Origin: an uncultured Roseburia sp.
GTDB taxonomy: Bacteria > Bacillota > Clostridia > Lachnospirales > Lachnospiraceae
Assembly (NCBI GenBank): GCA_900542495.1
Contig: UQNW01000035.1
Span: 1 to 24,298 of the forward strand
DNA length: 24,298 bases
Reading direction: 5' to 3'
This document shows, piece after piece, positions 6,812-14,686 of this stretch (positions are counted from its first letter, which is position 1; each line of letters opens with the position of its first letter). The notes under the pieces are model-generated. The model was not told the DNA's origin. It did no database searches and saw only the letters and a program-made list of their open reading frames with translations. Position numbers and translations under genes: made by a program.

Positions 6812-6848
6812 AAAAAAAACGAAAAAACAGTAGACAGGAAAGAAAAAT

Positions 6849-7859
6849 ATGGTTACGATAAAGGATATAGCCAGGGAATCAGGATATTCCATAAGTACGG
6901 TTTCCAGAGTCCTGAATCATAGAAATGATGTCAGTCCCGATGCAAAGAAAAAAATCGAAGAAGTAGTAGAAAAGTTCCATTTTGTTCCGAATAATAATGC
7001 AAAGCATTTGAAGCAGAGCAACACGAAAGCGATTGGCGTGTTAGTCAAGGGTATTTCCAACATGCTGTTTTCTAACATTGTGGAGGAGATTCAGCAGATG
7101 ATCGGAAAAACCGATTATACACTGGTTGTTTCCTATATTGATGAGGATGACAATGAGGTGGAGCAGGCGTTGCAGCTCTGCAGGGAGCGAAAACCATTAG
7201 GACTACTCTTTTTAGGTGGTAATCCGGAATTTTTTAAGCAGGGATTTGCGAAGGTGGATGTGCCGAGCGTGCTCGTGACAAACCGGGCGAATGATCTTAC
7301 GTTTGAAAACTTATCCAGCGTGGCAACAGATGATATTGCCGCCGGAAAGTGTGCGGTAGATGCACTGTTTGAGGCAGGGCATGACAAGATCGGTATTATC
7401 GGTGGTGATCCGGTAAAATCTTACACCAGCCACCAGAGATATTTAGGATGTAAGGAAAGTTTTGCACAGCATGACAGAGAGATGAACCTTGAAGTATGTT
7501 ATGAGAAAGCAAGGTTCTCATTTGACAGTGCTTACAGGGCAATGAAACGTCTGGTGGAAAAGTATCCGGATCTGACTGCCGTTTTTGCAATGTCAGATGT
7601 AATGGCTATCGGCGCGATTCGTGCGCTGCGCGATATGGATTATCGTGTGCCGGAAGATATTTCTGTGATTGGTTTTGATGGCACCGTATTAGCAGAATAT
7701 TATAATCCGAAGCTCGCTACGATAAAACAGCAGTATCAGACACTTGCTGTGCGGAGTGTGGAGATACTGTTTGGGCAGATCGAACTGAAAAAGGAGCCGA
7801 TTTATGAAGTGGTTCCATTTGAGTTCGCAAGTGGTGAGAGTATAAAGAATTTGAAATAG
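6849..7859 (+). CDS. LacI/GalR-family transcriptional regulator
   Basis: A 336-residue repressor-type protein. Residues 3-25 form the LacI helix-turn-helix and the start of the hinge (IKDIARESGYSISTVSRVLN), then KHLKQSNTKAIGVLV leads into a periplasmic-binding-protein-like effector domain with family landmarks AVFAMSDVMAIGAIRAL, VPEDISVIGFDGT and PKLATIKQQ. It most likely binds the repeats at 3417-3462 and responds to the transported sugar or a breakdown product, controlling transport genes and malQ. It lies between the permeases and malQ on the same strand, an arrangement common for maltodextrin loci of Firmicutes. Start ATG follows AGGAAAG. Whether it represses or activates cannot be told from sequence. 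Confidence 0.9.
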   Translation: MVTIKDIARESGYSISTVSRVLNHRNDVSPDAKKKIEEVVEKFHFVPNNNAKHLKQSNTKAIGVLVKGISNMLFSNIVEEIQQMIGKTDYTLVVSYIDEDDNEVEQALQLCRERKPLGLLFLGGNPEFFKQGFAKVDVPSVLVTNRANDLTFENLSSVATDDIAAGKCAVDALFEAGHDKIGIIGGDPVKSYTSHQRYLGCKESFAQHDREMNLEVCYEKARFSFDSAYRAMKRLVEKYPDLTAVFAMSDVMAIGAIRALRDMDYRVPEDISVIGFDGTVLAEYYNPKLATIKQQYQTLAVRSVEILFGQIELKKEPIYEVVPFEFASGESIKNLK

Positions 7860-7873
7860 GAGCTTTAAAGCTC
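7860..7873. repeat. Perfect 14-bp palindrome between regulator and malQ
   Basis: GAGCTTTAAAGCTC directly follows the regulator stop codon and precedes the malQ SD (AGGAGG). It could fold into a short hairpin or be a protein-binding site; nothing further supports either. Confidence 0.35.
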
Positions 7874-7893
7874 ATTTAGGAGGAATTATTGTT

Positions 7894-9399
7894 ATGAGAA
7901 GCAGCGGTGTTTTAATGCACATTTCATCCCTGCCATCCCCTTATGGAATTGGTACAATGGGAAAAGAGGCAAGAAAGTTCGTAGATTTTCTTGATAAATC
8001 AGGTCAGAAATACTGGCAGATCCTTCCAATCTGTCCGACCAGCTATGGTGATTCACCATATCAGTCATTTTCCAGTTTTGCAGGAAATCCTTATTTTATC
8101 GATCTTGAGATTTTATGCAAAGAGAAGTTATTGAAAAAAGCAGAATGTGAAGCTTTTCCATGGGGCAGCAATCCTCATTATGTAGATTACGGTGTCATGT
8201 ACAATTCCCGCTATGCATTATTGAAAAAAGCATATGTACGTTTTATGAAAAATCAGCCGGATGATTTTAAGGTTTTCTGCGAGAAGGAAGCAGACTGGTT
8301 AGAGGATTATGCACTTTTTATGGCATTAAAAGATGCACACGGCGGAATCGCATGGTTTGAATGGGAAAAAGAATTAAAGACAAGAGAAGAGAAAGCATTG
8401 TCAGAAGCAAAAGAAACTTATGCAGATGACATTCTGTTTTACAAAATGCTCCAGTACCTGTTCTTTAAACAGTGGTGGGCATTGAAGGCATATGTAAATG
8501 AAAAAGGCATTGAGATCATCGGAGATGTTCCAATTTATGTCGCAGGAGATTCTGCGGATGTATGGGCTAATCCGGCTCAGTTCTACTTAGATGAAAACTT
8601 AGATCCAATTGATGTGGCTGGATGCCCTCCGGATGCATTCTCCGCAGATGGACAGCTTTGGGGAAATCCACTGTTCCGCTGGGATGAGATGAAAAAAGAC
8701 GGTTATAGCTGGTGGACAAAACGAATCAAAGCAATGTCAAAATTATATGATATTGTACGTATCGATCATTTCCGTGGATTTGATTCTTACTATGCAATCC
8801 CTGGAACTGACGACACGGCACGTAACGGTGAGTGGAGAGAGGGTCCTGGAATGGATCTGTTTCATACATTGGAGAAGAAGCTTGGCAAGTTAAATATCAT
8901 TGTGGAGGATCTTGGATTCCTGACACCTTCTGTATTGAAGCTTGTAAAAGATTCCGGTTTCCCGGGTATGAAAGTGGTACAGTTTGCGTTTGATTCCAGA
9001 GAGGGAAGTGATTATTTACCACACAACTACCCGAAACACTGTGTTGTATACACAGGAACACACGACAATGATACAATCCTTGGCTGGATGAAAACAGCAC
9101 CGAAGGCAAGTGTAAAATTTGCAAAAGAGTACTTAAACCTCACAAAAGAGGAAGGATATAACTGGGGCATGATGCGCGGTGCATGGGCTTCCGTCGGTGA
9201 TCTTGCAATCGTTCCAATGCAGGATATCATTGGTGTCGGTACTGAGGGACGTATGAATACGCCATCCACCTTAGGTGGCAACTGGGAGTGGAGAGCAACC
9301 GCAGACCAGATTGATAACAAACTTGCAAAACGTCTTTACAAGTATATGGAAATGTACGGACGTGTCAGAAAAGATGAAAACGAAGTCAAAGAAGCGTAG
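7894..9399 (+). CDS. malQ: 4-alpha-glucanotransferase (amylomaltase), GH77
   Basis: A 501-residue cytoplasmic GH77 enzyme that transfers 1,4-alpha-glucan segments between maltodextrins, releasing glucose and making longer chains for phosphorylase. The start MRSSGVLMHISSLPSPYGIG and YWQILPICPTSYGDSPYQS are family signatures. Catalytic residues are visible: nucleophile Asp291 in VRIDHFRGF, acid/base Glu338 in IIVEDLGFL, and Asp391 in YTGTHDNDTILGW. The 250s loop region QFYLDENLDPIDVAGCPPD is intact. Length equals the family norm. ATG follows AGGAGG by nine bases. It is 34 bp behind the LacI gene, so the two are probably co-transcribed, tying sugar import to intracellular processing. It is closed by a strong terminator. 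Confidence 0.96.
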   Translation: MRSSGVLMHISSLPSPYGIGTMGKEARKFVDFLDKSGQKYWQILPICPTSYGDSPYQSFSSFAGNPYFIDLEILCKEKLLKKAECEAFPWGSNPHYVDYGVMYNSRYALLKKAYVRFMKNQPDDFKVFCEKEADWLEDYALFMALKDAHGGIAWFEWEKELKTREEKALSEAKETYADDILFYKMLQYLFFKQWWALKAYVNEKGIEIIGDVPIYVAGDSADVWANPAQFYLDENLDPIDVAGCPPDAFSADGQLWGNPLFRWDEMKKDGYSWWTKRIKAMSKLYDIVRIDHFRGFDSYYAIPGTDDTARNGEWREGPGMDLFHTLEKKLGKLNIIVEDLGFLTPSVLKLVKDSGFPGMKVVQFAFDSREGSDYLPHNYPKHCVVYTGTHDNDTILGWMKTAPKASVKFAKEYLNLTKEEGYNWGMMRGAWASVGDLAIVPMQDIIGVGTEGRMNTPSTLGGNWEWRATADQIDNKLAKRLYKYMEMYGRVRKDENEVKEA

Positions 9400-9405
9400 G
9401 TTATG

Positions 9406-9491
9406 AAAATAAAAACCGCACTTACAGACTGGATGTTCCTGCTCGCAGAGCTCGCGAAGGAAATCCAATCCGCAGGTGCGGTTTTTATTTT
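9406..9491 (+). terminator. Very long terminator hairpin after malQ
   Basis: AAAATAAAAACCGCAC (9406-9421) is perfectly complementary to GTGCGGTTTTTATTTT (9476-9491), 16 bp. Inside, TGGAT and TTCCT (around 9430-9440) pair with AGGAA and ATCCA (around 9458-9467), so most of the 86 nt can fold into one long rod. The A-rich 5' arm and T-rich 3' arm make it usable in both directions, although nothing opposes malQ here. Confidence 0.8.
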
Positions 9492-9542
9492 ATCTACGTT
9501 TTTTCATAGCCTTTTTTTACCTTTGTTATTATAGATAATTAC

Positions 9543-9587
9543 GAAACTCATAGACAACGTAATTTTGACAACCTGAGTATGAGTTTC
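9543..9587. repeat. 10-bp inverted repeat in the malQ to RelQ-type gene intergenic region
   Basis: GAAACTCATA (9543-9552) and TATGAGTTTC (9578-9587) are perfect inverted arms with a 25-bp spacer containing TTGACA (9565-9570). They sit just upstream of the promoter at 9599-9627. Possible operator or a second terminator; undecided. Confidence 0.4.
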
Positions 9588-9598
9588 TTGTTAGTGCC

Positions 9599-9627
9599 TT
9601 GAAAAAAAGCCCGAAAGCGCATATAAT
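9599..9627 (+). promoter_or_regulatory. Sigma-A promoter of the alarmone synthetase-MATE operon
   Basis: TTGAAA (9599-9604), 17-nt spacer, TATAAT (9622-9627). Predicted start of transcription near 9634, giving a leader of about 47 nt to the chosen start codon at 9681. Confidence 0.75.
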
Positions 9628-9680
9628 GAATAGGCTGTGGTATATCCATGGAGTACAAGAGAAAAGAAGGATTTTTACAT

Positions 9681-10436
9681 ATGCTGATAGAGAAGTTTTT
9701 GAAACAGGCAAGAGAAGAAATTATCATGGATACCGTGTTATCCGATGAGTTTATGGATAGAGTGCAGGACAATTTTGCACCGATCGAGAGCCTTATGGCA
9801 TATTACCGCTGTGCCATTATGGAAGTGGAGACAAAATTCAATGTTTTAAATGAACAGTTTTCCCTCCAGTATGACAGAAACCCGATCGAATCAATTAAGA
9901 CAAGGGTAAAATCCTTTGACAGCATATTGAAGAAGGTAAAGCGCAAGCAGATTCCGTTTTCCTTAGAATCCATTGAAGAAAATATCAATGACATTGCGGG
10001 AGTCCGCGTTATCTGCTCGTTTCAGGAAGATATTTATATGTTAGCAGACTGTCTGTTACAGCAGGATGATGTAAGGCTGATCGAGCGCAAGGACTACATC
10101 AAGAATCCGAAGCCGGGCGGATACCGCAGTCTGCATCTGATCATTGAAGTGCCGATTTTCTTGGAAAATGAGAAACGACCGATGAAGGTGGAAGTCCAGC
10201 TTCGGACGATCGCAATGGATTTCTGGGCAAGCTTAGAGCACAAGTTGAGATACAAAAAGAATATTCCGGAAAGCGAGGCAGAGTATCTGGCAAATGAGTT
10301 GGTGGAATGTGCCAATATCAGTGCAGCGCTTGACCAGAGAATGGAGGCTATCCGTGACCGCATGGAGGCAGCGCAGGAGAAGGAAGCGGAGGAACTGGAG
10401 CGGCTTGAAGAAAGCAGGGGATTAAGGAGAATTTAA
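9681..10436 (+). CDS. Small alarmone synthetase, GTP pyrophosphokinase family (RelQ/YjbM type)
   Basis: A 251-residue cytoplasmic (p)ppGpp synthetase without hydrolase or regulatory domains. The RelA/SpoT synthetase fold is shown by SIKTRVKSFDSILKKVKRK (ATP-binding basic segment), NDIAGVRVICSFQEDIY, NPKPGGYRSLHLIIEVP and the catalytic block KVEVQLRTIAMDFWASLEHK with its essential Glu (EVQLRT). A Glu-rich helical tail (about residue 215 onward) follows, likely the tetramerisation helix seen in this class. I favour the ATG at 9681, nine bases after AAGAAGGA, over an in-frame ATG at 9648 that has no SD. It is translated with the MATE gene, which begins one base after its stop. Members make (p)ppGpp in response to cell-wall stress or antibiotics; that trigger is not shown here. 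Confidence 0.9.
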   Translation: MLIEKFLKQAREEIIMDTVLSDEFMDRVQDNFAPIESLMAYYRCAIMEVETKFNVLNEQFSLQYDRNPIESIKTRVKSFDSILKKVKRKQIPFSLESIEENINDIAGVRVICSFQEDIYMLADCLLQQDDVRLIERKDYIKNPKPGGYRSLHLIIEVPIFLENEKRPMKVEVQLRTIAMDFWASLEHKLRYKKNIPESEAEYLANELVECANISAALDQRMEAIRDRMEAAQEKEAEELERLEESRGLRRI

Positions 10437-10437
10437 A

Positions 10438-11790
10438 ATGGGAGCAAAAGAAAAAAACGGGATTACGGAAGGTGTGATCTGGAAACAGCTTTTAATCTTT
10501 TTCTTTCCAATTTTAGTAGGCAGCTTTTTTCAGCAGTTATATAACACGGTGGATTCCGTGATTGTCGGTCAATTTGTAGGAAAAGAGGCGTTGTCGAGTG
10601 TAGGTGGTTCTGCCGGACAGATCATCAGTCTTGTTGTCGGCTTTTTTACGGGATTGTCGACAGGTGCAACGGTCATCATCTCTCAGTATTTTGGCGCAGA
10701 TAAGAAAAAAGAGATTGAAGAATCCCTGCACACGTCCTATGCATTTTCTGTGATCGGAGGAATTTTGCTTGGTGTGCTTGGAATTGCAATGGCACCGAAA
10801 ATTTTGGAATGGATGAATACACCACAGGAATTAATGAAGGATTCTGTAGTGTATGTCAGAGTTTATTTTACCGGGCTGATCTTTATTTTTATTTATAATA
10901 TGGGAGCTGCTATTTTAAGAGCAATCGGAGATTCGAAGCGTCCATTGTATTACCTGATCGTATGCAGTTTTGTAAATATTATATTAGATCTGGTTCTCAT
11001 TATTGTATTCCGGTTAGGCGTTTTAGGCGCAGCGGTAGCAACGCTTGTGGCACAGGCGGTCAGTGCGGTTCTCGTTACGGTGACATTAATGTATAAGACG
11101 AATGGAATGAAGTTATACATTTCTAAGATCCGGTTTTATGGAAAAATGTTGCAGAGCATTTTAAAAATCGGTTTGCCGGCAGGACTTGAGGCTGTCATGT
11201 ACAGTGTTTCGAATATTATAGTTCAGGTCGCGATCAACAATTTTGGCGTTGATACTATGGCAGCCTGGACCGCGTATTCTAAAATTGATTTTATCTTCTG
11301 GATGATCAACAGTGCATTTGGAATTGCTATCATGACATTTGTAGGACAAAATTATGGTGCCGGAAAATGGGAGCGCATCCGGAAAGGTACGAAAATATGT
11401 CTTGGAATGGCATTGGTTTCAGCCGTTTCGGTGAGCATTATTTTAATATCTGCGGAACATTTCTTATTTGGAATCTTTGTCAATGATGCAGAGGTGATTT
11501 CGATTGGAATCCGTATGATGAATGTGATCACACCGGCGTATTTATTATTTGCATTTATCGAGGTATTTTCAGGAGCACTCCGCGCACAGGGCGCGGTTGT
11601 TGTTTCTACCCTGATCACAATGGTTGGAATCTGTGTACTGCGTATGTTCTGGGTAACATTTGTTGCAGCGCATGGAACATTAGAACAGGTGATCATCTGT
11701 TATCCAATCACATGGGCAGTGGGAGCGCTTGCAATGAGTGCCTATTATCTTTATAAGCAGAGAAAGATTTTTTTGTCGCTGGAAGCGTAA
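10438..11790 (+). CDS. MATE family efflux transporter (intact)
   Basis: A 450-residue, twelve-helix Na+ or H+ coupled multidrug/organic-cation exporter of the MATE superfamily (NorM/DinF-like). Family features: the N-terminal LLIFFFPILVGSFFQQLYNTVDSVIVGQFVG, the repeat at the second half starting ILKIGLPAGLEAVMYSVSN, and GALRAQGAVVVSTLITM near the end. Length is normal, in contrast to the shattered paralogue at 684-1258, and the two are different subtypes by N-terminal sequence. SD AAGGAG lies inside the upstream alarmone-synthetase gene and the start follows its stop by one base, so the two are translationally coupled. Substrate unknown. Confidence 0.93.
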   Translation: MGAKEKNGITEGVIWKQLLIFFFPILVGSFFQQLYNTVDSVIVGQFVGKEALSSVGGSAGQIISLVVGFFTGLSTGATVIISQYFGADKKKEIEESLHTSYAFSVIGGILLGVLGIAMAPKILEWMNTPQELMKDSVVYVRVYFTGLIFIFIYNMGAAILRAIGDSKRPLYYLIVCSFVNIILDLVLIIVFRLGVLGAAVATLVAQAVSAVLVTVTLMYKTNGMKLYISKIRFYGKMLQSILKIGLPAGLEAVMYSVSNIIVQVAINNFGVDTMAAWTAYSKIDFIFWMINSAFGIAIMTFVGQNYGAGKWERIRKGTKICLGMALVSAVSVSIILISAEHFLFGIFVNDAEVISIGIRMMNVITPAYLLFAFIEVFSGALRAQGAVVVSTLITMVGICVLRMFWVTFVAAHGTLEQVIICYPITWAVGALAMSAYYLYKQRKIFLSLEA

Positions 11791-11814
11791 AAACTTCGTG
11801 ACAGAACAATAAGG

Positions 11815-11882
11815 AAAGTAACCACATGAGCAAAAGAAAGGGCTTTAAAAAGTGATTTTTGCGAAAGTGGTTACTTTTTTAT
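11815..11882 (+). terminator. Rho-independent terminator after the MATE gene
   Basis: AAAGTAACCAC (11815-11825) pairs with GTGGTTACTTT (11867-11877), with a second stem GCAAAA/TTTTGC inside, and a T run to 11880. Confidence 0.8.
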
Positions 11883-11927
11883 TGTAAATTGCTTTGTAGC
11901 TTTTTATTAAAAAATATAAAAATATAG

Positions 11928-11956
11928 TTGACAAACATAGTAATGCTTGATAATAT
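11928..11956 (+). promoter_or_regulatory. Promoter of the metal-resistance operon
   Basis: Consensus TTGACA (11928-11933), 17-nt spacer and TAATAT (11951-11956). The palindromic operator begins five bases downstream of the -10 box. Confidence 0.8.
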
Positions 11957-11960
11957 AAAC

Positions 11961-11980
11961 ATATGAACAGATATTCATAT
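11961..11980. promoter_or_regulatory. ArsR/SmtB-type operator
   Basis: ATATGAA-CAGATA-TTCATAT, a 7-6-7 palindrome over the expected transcription start. Its TGAAC and TATTCA core matches operators of SmtB/CzrA/CadC-type repressors as known from the family. The repressor gene starts 21 bp downstream, so autoregulation with release by Zn, Cd or Pb is the straightforward model. Confidence 0.8.
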
Positions 11981-12001
11981 GAATAACGGAGGTGAAAACG
12001 A

Positions 12002-12361
12002 TTGGCAATTAATGATGTAGAGCACTGTGAGGCGTGTGAAATCCACGAAGATAAGATTAAGCTTGTGAGCGAGCATATGCCGGATGAGGATGAATTGTAT
12101 GATCTGGCGGAATTATTTAAAATATTCGGAGATTCAACACGAATCAGAATTTTGTATGTGCTGTTTGAATCGGAAGTATGTGTCTGCGATCTGGCAGAGA
12201 TGCTTCATATGAACCAGTCAGCCATTTCCCACCAGCTTAAGATCTTAAAACAGGCAAAGCTTGTAACAGGCAGAAGGGAAGGCAAATCCGTGATCTATTC
12301 TCTGGCAGATGACCATGTGAGAACAATCATCGATCAGGGAAGGGAACATATTGAAGAATAG
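12002..12361 (+). CDS. ArsR/SmtB-family metal-sensing repressor
   Basis: A 119-residue winged-helix repressor. Start is TTG at 12002, set by GGAGGTGA (11989-11996); no ATG or GTG fits. The recognition region is NQSAISHQLKILKQAKLV. It carries both metal-site types known in the family: an alpha3N-like site (N-terminal CEACEIH plus CVCDL in the HTH entry, as in CadC) and an alpha5-like site (D-D-H, then H eleven residues later and Glu three after that, at the C-terminus DDHVRTIIDQGREHIEE). This predicts response to Zn and to softer ions such as Cd or Pb. It likely binds the palindrome 21 bp upstream and controls the HMA protein and ATPase. Confidence 0.9.
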   Translation: MAINDVEHCEACEIHEDKIKLVSEHMPDEDELYDLAELFKIFGDSTRIRILYVLFESEVCVCDLAEMLHMNQSAISHQLKILKQAKLVTGRREGKSVIYSLADDHVRTIIDQGREHIEE

Positions 12362-12447
12362 TTCCCCTGAATCTGTAACAATATGGCTGACAGGCAGGTC
12401 AGAGCATAACGAACAAAAAGTAATTTAAGATATGGAGGATATCAATT

Positions 12448-12666
12448 ATGAAGAAAAAATTCAAATTACAGGATCTTGACTGTGCAAACTGTGCAGCAAA
12501 AATGGAAGAATCTATCAAAAAAATTCCAGGTGTCAACGACGCAAGTGTAAGCTTCATGACACAGAAAATGAGCATTGATGCAGAAGATGACAAGTTTGAT
12601 GAGATTATGAAAGAGGTTGCTGCTGTTTGTGCCAAAGTTGAGCCGGATTGCAAAATCTTACTTTAG
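12448..12666 (+). CDS. Heavy-metal-associated (HMA) domain protein, putative metallochaperone
   Basis: A 72-residue single HMA (ferredoxin-like beta-alpha-beta) domain. The metal-binding motif reads LDCANCA, the D-C-x-x-C form preferred by Zn/Cd/Pb-type systems, followed by the amphipathic helix AKMEESIKKIPGV and the strand ASVSFMTQKMSI. Start follows TGGAGG. It lies between the repressor and an ATPase that lacks its own N-terminal HMA domain, so it likely acts as the detached metal-binding domain or chaperone of that pump. A terminator-like hairpin follows directly, which should make this small protein more abundant than the pump. Confidence 0.9.
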   Translation: MKKKFKLQDLDCANCAAKMEESIKKIPGVNDASVSFMTQKMSIDAEDDKFDEIMKEVAAVCAKVEPDCKILL

Positions 12667-12673
12667 AAACAGG

Positions 12674-12699
12674 GCTGCTGCAATTTGCAGCAGCTTTTT
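12674..12699 (+). terminator. Terminator/attenuator between the HMA gene and the ATPase
   Basis: GCTGCTGC and GCAGCAGC (12674-12681, 12687-12694) form a GC-rich stem with a short AATTT loop, followed by TTTTT (12695-12699). Because the ATPase has no obvious promoter in the remaining 32 bp, this is probably a partial terminator that sets the HMA:pump ratio. Confidence 0.75.
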
Positions 12700-12731
12700 C
12701 CATATGAGAGATTAGAAGACAAGGAGAGAGT

Positions 12732-14597
12732 ATGACAAAAAAGCAGAAAAAGATGCTTTACCGCATCATTATCACATTTTTTTTATTTGCAGTCTTAATG
12801 GTCTGTGAACACACAGGAATGTTTGACGACTGGAACAAAATCATTTTATTCGTGATCTATCTTGTTCCGTATCTTGTCATCGGTTATGACATTGTATACA
12901 AGGCAGCACGCAACATCAGTCATGGTCAGGTGTTTGACGAAAACTTTCTTATGATGATCGCAACCTTTGGTGCGTTTGGCGTGGGAGAGTATTCTGAGGC
13001 AGTCGCAGTTATGCTGTTTTATCAGGTCGGCGAGTTGTTCCAGGGCTATGCAGTTGGAAAATCACGCCAGTCGATTTCAGATATGATGGATATTTGTCCG
13101 GAATATGCGAACATTGAGGAAGACGGCGTATTAAAACAGGTGGACCCGGATGATGTGGAAGTGGGAAGCATTATTGTTGTAAAACCTGGAGAGCGTATTC
13201 CTTTAGACGGTATTGTAGTGGAAGGTGAATCGCTGATCGATACGGCTGCCTTGACCGGAGAATCTGTTCCAAGAAGTGCAAAAGCAGGGGATGAGATCAT
13301 CAGCGGATGCGTCAATGGAAGCGGAACCTTAAAAGTTAAGACAACAAAAGAATTTGACGATTCCACAGTTGCAAAAATTTTGGAGCTTGTAGAAAATGCG
13401 AGCAGCAAAAAAGCAAGGGTCGAGAACTTCATTACCCGTTTTGCAAAATACTACACTCCGGTTGTTACGATCGGTGCAGTGATCCTTGCAATTTTGCCAC
13501 CGCTTATCCTTGGCGGCGGATGGACTGAATGGATTCAGAGAGCTTGTATTTTCCTTGTAATTTCGTGTCCGTGTGCACTTGTGATTTCCGTTCCACTTGG
13601 ATTTTTCGGAGGAATTGGTGCAGCGTCTAAGATTGGTGTCCTTGTAAAAGGAAGTAACTATTTAGAGGCAGTGGCAGAGATGACTACGATCGTTTTTGAT
13701 AAGACAGGAACGCTGACAAAAGGCGAGTTTAAAGTGACAGATGTTATCACCGAGAACGGTTCGAAAGAGGAACTGATCGAGATTGCAGCTTTAGGAGAAG
13801 GTTATTCGAACCACCCGATCGCAAATTCAATCCGTGAAGCGTATGGAAAAGAACTGGATTTGAATCGTGTGACAAATACAGAAGAGATCGCAGGACACGG
13901 TATTAAGGCTGTGATTGACGGCCGCACCGTGCTTCTCGGAAATGAAAAGCTGATGAAGTCAGAGAGTATTTTCTATACACCTTGCAAGAGCATGGGAACG
14001 GTTGTTTATGTGGCTGTCAATGGCGTATTTGTGGGAGTGGTTGTGATCTCAGATACGATCAAAGAGGGTGCAAAAGAAGCCATTCGTGACATGAAACAGG
14101 TTGGTGTCAGACATACGGTTATGCTGACTGGTGACCGCAGGGAAGCAGCAGAGACAGTGGCACAGACACTTGGCATTGATGAGGTTCATGCGGAACTGCT
14201 GCCAAACGGAAAAGTGGAGCAGGTCGAGGCACTGCTTCAGGCAGAAAAAGAGAAAGAACGGCTTGCATTTGTGGGAGACGGAATCAATGATGCCCCGGTA
14301 CTTACAAGGGCAGATATCGGGATTGCCATGGGAAGCATGGGCTCCGATGCTGCAATCGAGGCGGCAGACATTGTCTTAATGGATGATGATGTGACAAAGA
14401 TCGCATCCGTTGTAAAAATTGCGCGAAAGACACTTCGCATTGTAAAACAGAACATTGTGTTTGCGCTTGCCGTAAAAGCACTGGTACTGATCCTTGGTGC
14501 GCTTGGTATGGCAAATATGTGGGAGGCAGTGTTCGCGGATGTAGGAGTTTCGGTTATCGCAATCTTAAATTCCATGCGTACATTAAATGAAAAATAA
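12732..14597 (+). CDS. Heavy-metal P-type ATPase, P1B-2 (Zn/Cd/Pb) type
   Basis: A 621-residue metal-exporting ATPase in the cytoplasmic membrane. Visible in order: about four N-terminal helices, actuator motif ALTGES, the metal-site helix ISCPCALVISVPLG (Cys279-Pro-Cys281), phosphorylation site DKTGTLTKG (Asp323), the nucleotide-domain His-Pro dipeptide in GYSNHPIANSI, MLTGDR, and hinge GDGINDAPVL; the last helix has the FADVGVSVIAILNSMR signature with Asp, typical of Zn/Cd/Pb pumps (CadA/ZntA). Unlike classic CadA/ZntA (about 700 or more residues) it has no N-terminal HMA domain; that domain is encoded separately just upstream. Start ATG follows AAGGAGAG. Controlled through the upstream repressor. 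Confidence 0.93.
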   Translation: MTKKQKKMLYRIIITFFLFAVLMVCEHTGMFDDWNKIILFVIYLVPYLVIGYDIVYKAARNISHGQVFDENFLMMIATFGAFGVGEYSEAVAVMLFYQVGELFQGYAVGKSRQSISDMMDICPEYANIEEDGVLKQVDPDDVEVGSIIVVKPGERIPLDGIVVEGESLIDTAALTGESVPRSAKAGDEIISGCVNGSGTLKVKTTKEFDDSTVAKILELVENASSKKARVENFITRFAKYYTPVVTIGAVILAILPPLILGGGWTEWIQRACIFLVISCPCALVISVPLGFFGGIGAASKIGVLVKGSNYLEAVAEMTTIVFDKTGTLTKGEFKVTDVITENGSKEELIEIAALGEGYSNHPIANSIREAYGKELDLNRVTNTEEIAGHGIKAVIDGRTVLLGNEKLMKSESIFYTPCKSMGTVVYVAVNGVFVGVVVISDTIKEGAKEAIRDMKQVGVRHTVMLTGDRREAAETVAQTLGIDEVHAELLPNGKVEQVEALLQAEKEKERLAFVGDGINDAPVLTRADIGIAMGSMGSDAAIEAADIVLMDDDVTKIASVVKIARKTLRIVKQNIVFALAVKALVLILGALGMANMWEAVFADVGVSVIAILNSMRTLNEK

Positions 14598-14607
14598 TAC
14601 TGAATAC

Positions 14608-14646
14608 AAAAAATGCGGGAGCTGCTTTGTGGCTCCCACATTTTTT
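14608..14646. terminator. Bidirectional terminator between convergent genes
   Basis: AAAAAATG-C-GGGAGC (14608-14622) pairs with GCTCCC-A-CATTTTTT (14632-14646) around one C/A mismatch. T-tracts stand on both strands, serving the ATPase from the left and the Cys-rich sensor gene from the right. Confidence 0.8.
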
Positions 14647-14686
14647 CTGTCATAAATACGTTACAAAGATAGGTTCTATTTGCTTT

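Noticed and set aside
9648..9680. Upstream ATG for the alarmone synthetase
   Set aside because: No SD precedes it, while AAGAAGGA precedes the ATG at 9681 and family members start near this point.
14237..14653. 138-codon minus-strand ORF opposite the ATPase C-terminus
   Set aside because: It is a frame shadow of the conserved GDGINDAP and final-helix region, runs through the terminator and has no recognisable domain.
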